From contig NC_092571.1 of assembly GCF_037975245.1 (NCBI RefSeq), positions 14,565,417-14,629,416 on the forward strand: a stretch of 64,000 nucleotides of DNA. Reading direction: 5' to 3'. Within the stretch, counting starts at the first letter, position 1; the number at the start of each line of letters is the position of its first letter. The translations under genes and the position numbers were made by a program. This document shows positions 12,335-23,648 of this stretch, one piece after another. Under the pieces are notes generated by a model. That model saw only the letters and a program-made list of their open reading frames with translations, was not told the origin of the DNA and made no database searches. The stretch comes from Apostichopus japonicus (taxonomy: Eukaryota > Echinodermata > Holothuroidea > Aspidochirotida > Stichopodidae).

Positions 12335-12379
12335 ATCGCTTCTCGGCCTTTTGGCTAAGATCATGTGTAGTATATGTTC
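12335..12379 (+). ncRNA. U2 snRNA 5' end (pseudogene or snRNA-derived head)
   Basis: The first 45 bases match the highly conserved 5' end of U2 snRNA, beginning ATCGCTTCTCGGCCTTTTGG, through the branch-point recognition element GTAGTA. Only two differences from the vertebrate sequence are seen over this stretch. After base 45 the U2 similarity stops and unrelated sequence follows (ccctttcgaggggaatgg), without U2 stem IIa or an Sm site. It is not a functional U2 gene. Confidence 0.85.
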
Positions 12380-12553
12380 CCTTTCGAGGGGAATGGTGAT
12401 ACACACCCGACGATGATCACAGAGTCAAAATCTCGATGCAAGGGGACTGGGGTTGAGAGCTGATGGTTTAGTTAAAGTACTGGTAGGGTTTGGTGTTGAA
12501 AGCATTTAAGCCGTGACGTTTTGAACTCCTCTGGGCGGATCACGGAAACAGCA
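12380..12553 (+). mobile_element. Sequence fused to the U2 head, ending in a LINE-like 3' terminus
   Basis: The first part (to 12464) follows the U2 head in both duplicated copies and can form small hairpins. The second part (12465-12553) ends in gccgtgacgttttg...gggcggatcacggaaacagcac, a diverged form of the LINE terminus. Comparison with 46.95-47.6 kb shows that this copy has lost 436 bp between two GCTGAT repeats, so the join to the LINE tail here is secondary. Confidence 0.6.
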
Positions 12554-14552
12554 CAGTATTGTTACAACCAATAACAATCGGTTCCGAACCACTGGGAGTA
12601 CCATATTACGTAAATACCCCCTAAGTGAGAATATCAGCATATATGCCTGGAAGCTTGGCCTCCTATGCGTTGTAATAGTTCTGACCAAAGTCGTTCATGA
12701 TGAACACATTTCGGATATCTTACGATGTTTCTAAGTTCCTAATATCTGAAAGCTATTAGTCTGGTCCCCTTATTATGTACATAAGATAGTATACTATAGT
12801 AGTTCATTTTTTCCTGGCTCGCTGTAGCGTGGTTTGCGCTGCCGTAGGTGATATAGGTAGGATGGACGGGGAGAGGTCATTTTTGCATTCAAAGAATATT
12901 TATTTCTTCTTCATTTTTTTTATTCTCCTCTACATGTTTCCTTTAAAGTTTCTCAGCAACCCTAGTCACCTCAATCAATTAGCATATTATTTGATGTACC
13001 CAGCATAATTTTATTCATTTATTTTTATCTATATTCATGTTCTCTCTCTTGAGTAAGTTTATGTCTTCGTTTTTATTGATTAAGTGATTGAAATAAAATT
13101 GAATTAGATTACAAACTTGAATTGTACTGAGTTTTAACGGTCAATACCGCAGTACAAATTGTATGTTTGCAGTATGTTTGTGTAACTTAAGTGATACCGG
13201 GTTGGATATTTGAATTAATCAGGTTGTTATTTCAAGTTACCGTCGATTCGTCTCTTCCACCCCTTTTCTACTCAGTTCCGATGGTGGCAAGGGGGAAGGT
13301 TAACGCTGCATACCCAATGCTCTAATGCCGCAATGGTATTTCCATACTGTGTGCATGGAAATGATTTTCAGCAAACATGGATTACTTTAGTGAACAGCCC
13401 CCAGCATTAAAAGGTTTAAGGAAATAATTGCTCTATTTAGGAGACATGTGGGTTGAATTCAGTGTCAGGGGGCTGCCATTTTGATGAGATAAAGGAGTAT
13501 AAGAGATGACAGTCATTGCGGTTAATTTTAAGGGGCGAATATTCGCCGTCCAATTGTTTTTATTGTTTTTACCACCTATACTTTTCTATTCATTTTACGC
13601 AACTAAGAACCTTGGCGGTTGAGGGACCAGTGTATTCAGCCACCGTCACAGACGATATGTCTGAGACGCAAAAAACACATTCCATACTTGTCTTACGTTT
13701 TCAGGAGATTATACCAGCACCAAGATGTTATCATGCGGTGGAAGCATTGCCAAAGACCTTTATATTTGATTTTTATAGATAAAAAGCATTGCGAGGGCCC
13801 TAGCTTTTACATTGTGAACTTTTTAAATAAGGTCTATAAAACTGAAATGTCGCCCTCACATTCAAGAGAAAGTTATCTCTTGTTTCTAAATGACAAGCTG
13901 TGCATGGTCTTTGAGCTCCTACATGTGAAATGATGCTTGCATTTTGACATTAATATAACGTCCTTTGTGCTATTCTTTCAAAGTTAATTAAAGATAGTTT
14001 TCACGTACCCAAAACAAGTACCTAATATTTGTGAACGATTAGTAACACGCTTTCCTTACCATTGGCCAATCTTATTAGACATTGATTATACACGTTGTTG
14101 GTTTCTATTAGTATTTTAACATGTCCTTTTAATACTTCACAGTTATTTATGGGTAGATGTAATGAACAAATTCGACGGCATGTTTCACAGAATCTATTAA
14201 ATCTCTTTGAATAAAAGGATCTATATTATTTCTTGTTTCATCGAGTTATACGACTTATTGTATGTTGTGTGAAACATAGAATGTTAACTACTCCTATATA
14301 TTTTCTACTTAAACGAAACGAAACGAAACGAAATTGAATATAGAAGTTGGTTTATTTGATCGTTTTATATATACCATCTTAAAAGAATATTATTAATATC
14401 TTAACGTCGCTAACTTTAAGCAATATTGTTATTTTACAACAGTCACGTCCTCCAAAATTCCTGCTCTTTCACAACGTTTTTATTTTCAAAGTTGGTCAGC
14501 CAGTTGAATTGGCCCTCTCATGTATCATAATATCACCCAAGAACCTTGATGA

Positions 14553-14838
14553 ACAGTGAGCATTAAATGCTGGAACTGTGGAGAAATGGGTCATTTTCAG
14601 AGGGACTGTCCCTACCCCAACCCCCACACCCCTCCCTCCCTGAAAGAGGTTACCATGCAGAGGAGGAATAGAAACAGGAAAAAGAGAAGTCGGTATTGCA
14701 GGACAAAGATGGACTAGTCCACATGGTAATCCCGTCGATGTACCACTCTCATGGACGAGGCTGCGGTCTGTGGGTGCGAAAGGTTTTTTACGTTAAGTTA
14801 GAGCTGGAGGGTGTCGAAGTGAGCATACTTTTTACTTG
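14553..14838 (+). pseudogene. Retroelement gag-like zinc knuckle relic
   Basis: At 14568-14609 a CCHC zinc knuckle reads CWNCGEMGHFQRDCP (C-x2-C-x4-H-x4-C). A basic tail with several RNR/KKR groups follows, then a stop. In another frame 14790-14838 reads FYVKLELEGVEVSILFT then stop, resembling the approach to a retroviral-type aspartic protease active site. This fits an LTR-retrotransposon (Gypsy-like) gag-pol relic; a Tx1-type ORF1 zinc knuckle is the alternative. Only about 290 bp remains. Confidence 0.55.
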
Positions 14839-14861
14839 ACCAGCCCTGGGGGAACTAAAAT

Positions 14862-15105
14862 CGTCACGGTCAAACGGCACTGAAATACTAAACTCCTCTC
14901 ATAAACAAAACTCACAACTCAAGCAACCCAAAACAAGGCCGACCGACGGAGACAAACAACCGACAACCCCCCCCCCCCCCAACCCCAACCAAAAACGTAG
15001 AAAAAACACAAGTCAACCCTGGGTCTGTTACCACTACAAATAATTGCTTAATGACAAAAAAAGGCGATTTACTTTCCAGATGAATCACCCCAACCCTCCA
15101 GATTT
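14862..15105 (-). mobile_element. LINE fragment, inverted, internally deleted
   Basis: The reverse complement of 15010-15105 matches the LINE RT thumb region (gtggtaacagacccagggtt and gattcatctgg). The reverse complement of 14862-15000 matches the 3' untranslated region up to gccgtttgaccgtgacg. The terminal GC-rich hairpin is missing. A run of C at 14969-14980 lies inside. Confidence 0.7.
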
Positions 15106-16760
15106 CTCAGTCAAACTGTTGCATTCCAGTTGTAAGTTAAGGATTAAAAAACAATATTCATAGACGGACAGTGGATAATGTAACTTCACAAAAAAAATCC
15201 AGAGATTTTAGTAGATACATTAATTTCTGAAGGAATATTTGCCGATCTTGAATATTAAAAGGTTATGTCTGGACAGGGAGAGTCACATTCTACATAAACA
15301 AACCTTTGGTCTGACATTTGGTAAAATGCAGATAGCATTTCAGGAAAGCAAAATGGAACACTTCAAAACTTTCGACTTTAAATTAAAATTATAACTTTAT
15401 TTATGCAACCTATTTAACCACATTGTTAATATAATTTAAATAATTAATGGCATTGAAAAAGTTAATCAAACTTAAACATTAACTTTAAGCTCAAATATAT
15501 ATGTTATCGCCTTTTATTTATGGTTTCAAAAATAGTAATAGTATCAAATAAATCATTATTTGTTAAAAATGTGATGTAATAACAGCAACCGTTGTTCGTT
15601 TTGTGAAGTAGTTGATGACATATCAAGAGAAGTTATATTTAGCACAAATTAATCAAATTAGGAATTGAATGAAGTATGTATTCATATATTTCGTGCATGG
15701 AAAAGTACAATACTTTCTTCCTACGCACTATGGCTTAAGTTTTCAAAAGCATTTGACAGTCACTGCGAAACTTGCAATGGTATATATTTTAATATATAAT
15801 GTTTCTGTTACTCCTTTCGTTACTTCCGAGCTGTCTGGAATATGTTGAAAATATTACCTACAAAGAAAAATCTCTGTTCATCTGAGACAGTCGCCAACCA
15901 CTTAACTTATTAAAAAGAGAATAATAATATAACAGTGTGCTTGGTTTCGTTCTTGTTCATGTTTGAAATTAAAGGATTAAAAAACAAACAATGAATGAAG
16001 TGATTTCATCCACCAATCAGAGCAACTATTCAACTTGTTAGCCTTTATGTAGGAAATACAGAAGAGATATTACACTTCTAGGTTTTACTTTCACAATTGA
16101 AAGCAAGGTAAGTTGTTTAAAGTGTAAATTTAAGTTTAAAGTTTCTCGCGATCGACATTAATAAGCATTCTTTAAAATAACTTTGTATAGTTTATATTAA
16201 CTTTATTAACTTTGTATTAAATTGTGTAGATGCTTGTAAATGCTTTAACAAATGAATCCGTCTATCATTACACAACAATTTGACGCTCTCTTTGAATTAT
16301 GTTTTCTTATAGGGTTCAGGGTAGTAGGGTTAATGGGTTAAGAATCTTGATGTGATGAATGTATTCATTGATCGTTATAGCATTAAACTTATATTCGTGG
16401 CACAAAATACCAGTTATAAGAAGGAACTGGCTAATGATATTTTTTCGCCCAAAAAAATGCACAACCATATACCTCATCTAAATATGGTAAAACTTGTCCT
16501 TCAAAAGTATGAAAAATTCCTTTGTTTCTGTGGAAACTTTGTATTTTTTAAATTGTGCCAAAAATTAGTATGGACAAAATAAATTATGGAAACTTATGAG
16601 AGAAACAAATATAAACATTAAGACAGGCGCTATATTGTCATATATCTACCATATACTTGTTAATATTACACTCATGAATGTTACAGCAATAAAATATGCG
16701 AACACTGAACTAGAATATTTCATAAAGAATGTTGTTTTCTTGTTTTCTTTAGTATTCCGA
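15106..16760. repeat. Segmental duplication D3, pairs with 55660-56720; partial third copy 28370-28740
   Basis: From about 15.38 to 16.76 kb the order and orientation match 55.66-56.72 kb. A diverged copy of 15.4-15.78 kb occurs at 28.37-28.74 kb. It is AT-rich. The open frames at 16352-16582 and 16596-16790 are not conserved between copies. Confidence 0.75.
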
Positions 16761-17027
16761 AAGAGTATTATAATTTTGCAACGAAATTAAACGATTTTAT
16801 TTGTGTTCCACAGTCTGCGAATACCCGGTTTTAAAGCGTCACATTTCTTTCTCCATCTTCCAATTAAGCTCTGTTGCCCCCTCTTCTCACCTTGACAGCA
16901 GCAAGTGTGGACCAGCTTATCATTTCCATGTGTATTATTTGTAGACAGTAGAGATAGAGCAGGTGTAGGTATGGTTTCAATTATAGACAATTTGTCCGGA
17001 AATGTCTTCCAAAATTTGAAGAAATGT

Positions 17028-17414
17028 TTTTTTTTTTTTACATTATGTGCAACATCGAATACTTTTTGTTGGAAAAAATTGAACGACCTTTAACTTGAGT
17101 CTCAATTAATGTTATGAAAGGAAGACAAAAATCGATTCTTTAGAGCAACCGCTGTTTGTAATGTTCCTATTTTGTCTGCAGTTTGGCTGATAACCCTGAT
17201 TGGTTGAGTGTCCTTTCAAAGTTTTTTTTTGACATCATGTGCAACATCGAATACATTTTGCTGAAAAATTGAACGACCTTTAACTTGAGTCTCAATAAAT
17301 GTTATGAAAGGAAGACAAACATCGATTCTTTAGAGCAACCACTGTTTTTTAATGTTTCCTATTTTGCATACATTTTGGCTGATAACCCTGATTGGTTGAG
17401 TGTCCTTTAAAAGT
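17028..17414. repeat. Local tandem duplication, period about 192 bp
   Basis: Two adjacent direct copies (17028-17219 and 17220-17414) share catcatgtgcaacatcgaat-type, tttaacttgagtctcaat and gctgataaccctgattgg words with only scattered changes. Nothing coding is evident. Confidence 0.85.
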
Positions 17415-17729
17415 TAGAAAGTTCCAAAAGATTGAGTGCATCACAAGAGAGACTTTGAGGCGAAAAGGGGAGAAAACAGCAAATTCCAGGTCTAATCCTA
17501 ACATCGCCCATGTCACATGGACAGATTTATTATTTTTAGATTCCCAGAAAATCTGAAAGGTAATTGATCTACATTTTGGGGTTTTACGTGCTATTTGTAT
17601 GCTAGGCAAACTATCGGCATTGACAACTACACTGTCAATGTATACTACGAGAAAGCCACCAAATTGCAATTTGCTGGAAAATTCATAATAGCTCGACTGT
17701 AAGAAGTACGGTCTTCGCCACAAGGACAC
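17349..17729 (-). CDS. Hypothetical ORF, 126 aa
   Basis: This is an uninterrupted frame with a Met start and a mixed residue composition. It overlaps the second unit of the local tandem repeat at its 3' end, has no partner in the duplicated blocks, shows no signal peptide, membrane segment or known motif, and lacks visible splice or promoter context. It could be a transposon relic or chance. I do not assign a function. Confidence 0.15.
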   Translation of the reverse strand: MSLWRRPYFLQSSYYEFSSKLQFGGFLVVYIDSVVVNADSLPSIQIARKTPKCRSITFQIFWESKNNKSVHVTWAMLGLDLEFAVFSPFRLKVSLVMHSIFWNFLTFKGHSTNQGYQPKCMQNRKH

Positions 17730-18046
17730 TACAAAAACAGTCCAAGTGAGAGGTAAATTGTGTGAAGGAATACCAAATTGTTTCTAAATGATTTATTAGA
17801 TATTGTCTATTGAGATATTCTCATTAGTATTATTGTTCTATAGTAGGAGTTATAGCAAACTATTGCGCATATCTAAACGAAATTTGTAAGGCTAACAGCA
17901 GGGTTTGGAGGTGGGCTGATATTTTTTTTGTAACGGTGGGCTCAGTAAAGGGAATAATGTAGCAGTTCTTTTCATTACTTGGTAAGCAATATTAGAGATA
18001 TATCGCTTTTCACTTACAAGCTACAATGACTGCATGAACTACATTA

Positions 18047-18169
18047 ACGAAAGCGTGGGCGTGTTTGCTTTCTTGGCTCGCGTGACTTGATTTATTTTTG
18101 TTAGAGCGGTCTGGTTGCATAGTGCAGTTTAGACGTTTTGGTTCCCGCAGGGCGGATCACGTAAAAAGC
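18047..18169 (+). mobile_element. 5'-truncated LINE 3' end with target-site duplication
   Basis: About 123 bp of LINE 3' untranslated region ends in the terminus ggcggatcacgtaaaaagc. A 9-bp direct repeat ACTACATTA flanks it (18038-18046 and 18170-18178), showing target-primed insertion of a severely truncated copy. Confidence 0.85.
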
Positions 18170-18419
18170 ACTACATTACTGCAAGCTTTGTATAATATAT
18201 GCCCATTCACGTTGTCATTGAAAACTGCTATAACTCGATAATATAAAACCGTTCGTTAAGAAATCTTCTTCCTGATATGTACCCTGAATTGTTGCCATCT
18301 ACCACCTATCTGCTTTCGGCTGTCTACAAATTCAGTTTCATAAGCTGCAACATATCAATCAAATGTTTTATTTGCAAGTATGTTCGTTCTAGTTAATAAA
18401 CATAACAAGTGCCATCAAT

Positions 18420-18855
18420 AACTACATTCTGAATTGTTTGAAATAAAGTCTAGTTAAACTTTTATATCAATCTCCCTTTTAGAGGGAAATTCATCGCTTG
18501 TTTGAAAATGAAAGATTTGGTATTTAGGCCCATTTAATGCTGCTTTTTACTTTTTGGCCTATTTTAACAGTAACACTTTATGTTATTTCAAAGGTAAATA
18601 AAGATAGTCGACATATAAAATATGAGCAAAGGGTAACACCCTCTGTCTGTCATTGGCTAATCGTATTATTATGTATGTGTTTTATGTATGTGTACGTGAA
18701 CAGGGTTTTTTCAGGGACTCTCAGTTTAGGGATAAAAAAATGTAGTGAACAAATTCTACCGCATGTTTCACAATATCTACGTAATGTTTTTATATTTCTT
18801 TACTGAATGTTCTTTATACTTGTTGATCATTGGGTTATACGGACAGTTACTGTAT
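18420..18855. repeat. Diverged third copy of the 13.83-14.23 kb block
   Basis: The words aattctaccgcatgtttcaca and taaagatagtcgacatat recall aattcgacggcatgtttcaca and taaagatagttttcacgt at 13.98-14.2 kb, in the same order. No gene is seen. Confidence 0.45.
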
Positions 18856-18859
18856 GCAA

Positions 18860-21800
18860 TACGCTGCCTTCCTTTGTTCCTGGTAGTGCACCATGTGTCA
18901 TGGTCGGAGACTGTCCCCGACTCGGGTCTTGACAGACTCGGGCTTTCTGTGTCTGCTAGTACTGACGTTGGGATCACAGAATTGGACAGATTCACTTCGG
19001 CACACCTTTTAGCCTTTTAGCTCGCTTGACTTGAGTTTTCTTTGTTAGAGTGGGATGTTTAGGTAGTGTCGTTTGGCCGTGACGTTTTGGATCCCGCAGG
19101 GCGGGTCACGTAAAAAGCACCTTTTAGCCGATGTCTGGAGGCATATGCACCCGTGTAGTACGGTGTATATGTGGGTGAGGCCTAACGGAGAAGATGCCTC
19201 CAGGATAGATCGAGTGTATGCGCCCGTAAGTTTTCAATTTTCGGGTTGTGAGACGCTCAGCTGTCCACTCTCTGACCATGACACTGTAGTAGCACGTTTT
19301 GTTTTTCCTTCCATTTTCCAGATCGGGCGAGGCCTATGGAAGCTTAAGTGTCAGATTCTTGGCGAGGCAGAGTTTCGCCAGGGTTTCGAGACCAGGTACA
19401 AAGGATGGCAAACATTGAAGCAGGCCTTTGCTTCTACATCCCAATGGTGGGATGATGTCAAGTTGCGCATCAAACGCTACGCAATTCAGTATTGCGTGAC
19501 CCGCGCACGGCGTCGAAGAGAAAAATTCTCGAAGCTGTGCGCCGAGGTGAAGTTTGGCGACCATTCGGCTGTCATCGCCTTGTAGACTTAACTGAATGAA
19601 AAGTACCACGGTGCCCCCCGTCAGGGCCCGTGTCGAAGCGGTGGAAGCCGAGGAGCGCCCTTCACTGAGGTTTCACCAGTCCGTTGGCTCATCGGCGGGT
19701 GACAGACGCGTCCCGTCTGTGCGCGCTACCGATGGGACCGTGGTCAGTGACCCTCACGGCATTGTCCGCGTAAAGAGTATTATTCGAGTTTGTTTACGCG
19801 TGGCAATGTCGACTTGTCGGCTGATTTATTGACGGGAATCTCAAACCGTTCCCCACGGTGTCAATTATATATTGGGGGCGGAATAACCACTGTTGAGCTT
19901 TGGAATGCGCTTTCGAAGATGAAAAATGGCAAGTCCCCGGGTTCGGACGGGCTTCCGATGGAGTTCTGCCGAACCTTCTGGGCAATAGTCGGACCCGACA
20001 TCAGAGCCGTCTTCGAGGACGCCTTCCAAAACGGACTGTTAAACCAAAGTCAATGTCTGGGCATGATTACTTTGCTGCCAAAGTCTGGGGACCCCTTGGA
20101 TCCCCATAACAAGCGTCCGATCACCTTGTTAAATGTGGACTACAAGTTGCTGGCTAAGGCTTTGTGCAACCGCCTTGCACTGGCTATGCCGCATCTTGTG
20201 GGTGATCTCCAGACTTGTGCAGTGAAGGGTCATTGCATCCAGCAGAACTTGTGGCTGATGCGCGACTTGACCAACTCTGTCTCCATTACTTTATGTTTTG
20301 TTTAGCGAGTCCCTCTCTCGTCTTTTGGAAAGGGACTCCAAACTTGTTCCATTCGTTGTGCCAGGGGGTGCCAAAGTGAAATGCGCTCAATATGCAGATG
20401 ACGTGACATGTGTTGTTTCGAGTCTGGGCTCCTCTCGCGCACTCTCGCAGGATCTATCTAGTTTTGAGAGAGCTACCGTGGCGAAGTTGAATCCAGAAAA
20501 GACAAAGGGCCTTCGTCTTGGACGCTGGAGATACAGAGACTTACCATTCGGTGCGTCGTGGTCGGATCAGAATATCAAAATTAATGGTATATGGTTCGGC
20601 TACGATGCACCTTGTGATGTCACCTTGAACGAGAGGGCTGAGGTATTTGAGAGCAGACTCGAAACCTTTGGCACCTGCTGGCTTTCGATCTTGGGGAAAG
20701 TCACCGTTATTAATCGTTTCGTTTCCCCCATCTTGTGGTACCCGGGCGCGTTGTACCCAATTCCGCGTCGCGTCCTGGTACGGTTGGAGAGGGCGATTTT
20801 TTCATTCATATGGTCTGGTGGTACAGAGCTTGTCAAGAGGGCGGTATTGTACCAAAAACTGGAGAAGGGGGTACTAGGGGTGGTTCATCTGGGAAGTAAG
20901 TTAACTTGTTTGTTATTTAAGCAATTGTTTGTAGCGGTAACTGACCCAGGGTTGCCTTGTTCATATTTTGTACGTTTTGGGGGCGGGTTGCACTCGCGTC
21001 AATGGGTTCCGGCGCTGTTTAGCAACAGAGAAGCGCATAGTAGCACATCAAGCAGAGTGGTGCGTGTCATTTGCTCCGCTCTTATTGAGTTGCCCCTTGT
21101 TGACCTGTCACGGCCGGCCCTCGTTCTCAGTTCCTTGCGGGATGGGGTCTTGAATGCAATTTTTGTACAGGGACGTCATCCAGTCGAAGTATGGCGTTCG
21201 GTGCATTCAAGGCTGAATGGTTGCAGGCTCCGTGATCTTGCATGGAAAATTGCACACGGTGCCTTAGTGACCATCTGAAAAGGTATCACTGGCGATTGGG
21301 TGATGGACTGTGCCCGAGGACCGGCTGTGACAGCTTAGAGAGTACTGCCCATGTTTTTTGGCATTGCCCCTTTGTTTTGAATTTGTGGGAGTGGTTTCAG
21401 TCCTGGACCGACCGTTTAACGAGAAACCGTACCTGGCCGGTAGGACAGGGCTTTGTTTTATATGGATTAGATCCTCCGGTTTGTTCTGTTGCTGTGTTAA
21501 AGCGTATTAATTATGTTTGTTCTGTTGTAAAAAAAAACTTAAGGAATATATGTGATGTTGTTTTTAGGGGGAAATTTGCCAGTTGGCAGGCAGTCCCGGA
21601 GGCGGTGAAGTCTGACATTCGCCTTCAGGTTGAAGGCGAATTTCGCCGTTTATCTTGGGCTGCCTTTCTTAGACGGTGATGTGCTGGGGAAGGGTGTTTT
21701 GTTTCGCTGCGTGCTGGTCGTGCTTTTGTCAGTTTTTTTTAATGTTTCAGTGGGTGGTTGGGGTTTGTCTCTGCAGGTCGGTGGGCGCATTTACTTTTTT

Positions 21801-21906
21801 TTTTGGTTCGCTCGACTCAAGTTTTGTTTATTGGAATGGGATGGTTGGGTAGTGCCGTTTGGCCGTGACGTTTTGGATCCCGCAGGGCGGGTCACGTAAA
21901 AAGCAC
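18860..21906 (+). mobile_element. L1/Tx1-type LINE, copy 3: most complete copy
   Basis: It begins inside the endonuclease (ETVPDSGLDRLGLSVSAST) and continues with LLADVWRHMH, a connector (19320-19560) and RT motifs MKNGKSPGSDGLPMEF, LLPKSGDPLDPHNKRP, LLNVDYKLLAKALCNRLA and AQYADDVTCVVSS (YADD at about 20391-20402). The thumb (KINGIWFG, FSFIWSGGTELVKRAVLYQ) and a C-terminal zinc knuckle (CPRTGCDSLESTAHVFWHC) follow. The 3' untranslated region ends in the CCCGC-AGG-GCGGG hairpin and gtcacgtaaaaagcac. RT is cut by a deletion at about 20270 that joins RDL to TNSVSI, and there is a frameshift at about 21270. A nested truncated copy lies at 19014-19119. ORF1 is absent. Not active. Confidence 0.92.
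19014..19119 (+). mobile_element. Nested, truncated LINE 3' end inside copy 3
   Basis: About 106 bp of 3' untranslated region interrupts the endonuclease coding region. The target duplication CCTTTTAGC is present at 19005-19013 and 19120-19128; removing the insert restores the order seen in copy 1 (cacatcttttagccgatgt). The same LINE family was therefore active after copy 3 had inserted. Confidence 0.88.
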
Positions 21907-22941
21907 TTATCCTTTAACGCTACCCAAGCATCTATCATCAATTTCGGGGTTTTTCCGCTCCCATCATTCAAGAATAATTATAATGAGTCACGTCTTCCAG
22001 AGTTCCTACTCTCTATGAACATTCAAAGTTGGTGTGCTAGTTGAATTAACCGTCTTATTTCTTATAATGTCACTTTCTTCCCAACATGTGTTTTCAAGAA
22101 AAGCTGCTGCCTCACAGAGATGGTTTCTCACTTGAAATGTTCCCGTGTGCCTCGTAAGTGATATCAAACTTTCAATTGGGGCGAATCCATATTTTTTTAA
22201 GGAAAGGGATGGTCCCTTGTGTCGCTGCCCCCTTGTAGGAAGGTGGTGGTGGTGGTGATAACAATGTTCATCTGGATCGACATCGAATTTAAACTTAAGC
22301 AAGTCTTCTACAGTTCTTGAATCGTAAGTTAGCTCACCGATGTCTTATCGCCGGTCCCGATGAAAGACGATCAATGCTTCAACGAGAAAATAAATAAATA
22401 TCATTAATATAGTTCGATAAGTAGTAACATGATTAATGTTCTTCGAGATGAAACACAATTAGATCGCTGTATATATCAGTACGGAGTGCTTGTTCACCTC
22501 ACCCGTTAAATTTCCTTGAATACAAAATAAATAATTGCATCTGTAACGCAGTAACAATACACACAACATGGATAGAGAAAAAACCTGCTCGTAACGCATT
22601 TATTGAACATGCCGTGGTCTCTCATGTTCATGAAGTATTTGCATGTGAGCTGCTCTCGTTTTCTTCTTTGAATACAAATGATATTTTTTTAATGATTACG
22701 TTATATCATTAAGTATGTGGTGTGAATTATAGATGTATTCATTTCCAATAAATAACGTGTATTTCTCTCAATCCGCTGGATGTTACCGATTGCAGGTATG
22801 AAAGAAGCGTGTCATTATATTGGGCATTGCAATTAAAATTTTCCTGCAGATATTCTGTGTAATAAAAGTTGTCATTATTTTTAATAGAGCCATAGATTAA
22901 AAGATAAGTAATATTAAAGATGACTAGGACTTAACCGAGAA

Positions 22942-23054
22942 TCACGTCTGAAGCATACCAATGTCATCGTAGACAGGGGGTGGGGTTAAGGCCGGAGAGG
23001 TTGGTGTAGGTTTAGAAACGTGACGAAACGTTCCATCTTGATATAATGGCATTC
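22942..23054 (-). CDS. Candidate cytoplasmic tail exon, proline-rich with YDDI
   Basis: A good acceptor (tttttttcccag) precedes GA-ATG, giving MPLYQDGTFRHVSKP, then PTPTSPALTPPPVYDDIGML and a stop at 22942-22944. The paralogous segment at 53177-53255 keeps the same protein pattern (SPTPPAQTPSPGYADI) in the same frame despite nucleotide divergence. That suggests it was coding; the second copy has a stop just upstream. The proline runs could bind SH3-type domains and the Y-x-x-I motif SH2-type domains. In copy 1 the end could alternatively be a weak donor (AC|GTGATT). The frame needs a phase-1 entry. Linkage to the Ig exons is inferred from strand, order and duplication. Confidence 0.5.
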
Positions 23055-23573
23055 CTGGGAAAAAAAGTTATGCAAAATGATGTCAGATTTCCTGTCCGCG
23101 ATAGCTTTACCAAAGTTGTTGTGCATTTCATATCAATGAAGTCACAAATGACTAAAAAAAGCAGGTATAATGCTATTATGTTTTAATCCATTAAGGTTTC
23201 ATAGTCTGACTTATTTCTAGCACCATAAGTTTACTTTATTTAACACCGTAACAATTCCAGGAAGACAAGGCGTAAGGTTAAGCGAAAAGTTGAGTACTGC
23301 GGTGGGTACTAACTTTTTCGATATTCGAACAACTTAGAGGTTCCTTATAAGTGCTTTACTGTGCATATCAGATGAGACTTGTTATAATTATAAATTAAAT
23401 CAAGTGAGAAGTGTTGAAGGTACCAAACGAGTGTCACGAGGGTATTTCATGAGGGTCCCGAGAAGTGCACTAAGAGATAGGAAACCTACAGGTAAGGGAA
23501 ATTGTGATACGGAGACTAAAAAATTGGAACCTCGGAAAGTACCGGGTGAGCGCCACTTCTGATAGAACTCGGG

Positions 23574-23648
23574 TCATCTTTTGGAAAGTTCCTGATAGGT
23601 GATCCTGTTTTCTACAGCATCTCTGTAAATAACGTGCCAACCGGACAT
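23574..23648 (-). CDS. Candidate terminal exon with ITIM-like motif ITYQEL
   Basis: A strong acceptor (pyrimidine run then cttttgcag) is followed by an open frame MSGWHVIYRDAVENR then ITYQELSKR and a stop. ITYQEL fits the ITIM consensus (I/V/L/S)-x-Y-x-x-(L/V/I), which in inhibitory immune receptors recruits SH2-domain phosphatases. The copy at 54006-54069 keeps the acceptor but has a stop and has lost the bases for the ITIM tyrosine. The frame needs a phase-0 entry, whereas the transmembrane exon at 28926-29010 leaves in phase 2, so at least one more exon would be needed between them. As a short exon it could be coincidental; the acceptor and motif together make it worth testing. Confidence 0.45.
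   Translation of the reverse strand: MSGWHVIYRDAVENRITYQELSKR

Larger units (their letters stand above)
11125..14545. repeat. Segmental duplication D1, pairs with 45780-49530
   Basis: About 3.4 kb of co-linear, same-strand similarity with small indels runs from ttgtgtcgtat (11131/45783) to ccagttgaattggccctctc (14499/49500). It holds a U2 snRNA-derived segment and no convincing gene. A (CGAAA)n run at about 14313-14333 is absent from the partner. A weaker third copy of the 13.8-14.23 kb part lies at 18.42-18.85 kb. Confidence 0.85.

Noticed and set aside
12335-12379. A functional U2 snRNA gene
   Set aside because: Only the first 45 bases are U2; the later stems and the Sm-binding site are missing.
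12335-12553. A single U2-headed SINE with a LINE tail
   Set aside because: The partner copy shows 436 bp between the two parts, and the tail there has its own target duplication; the short form arose by deletion.
16352-16790. Two small plus-strand ORFs
   Set aside because: The duplicated copy at 56.52-56.71 kb has different frames and stops, so the frames are not conserved.
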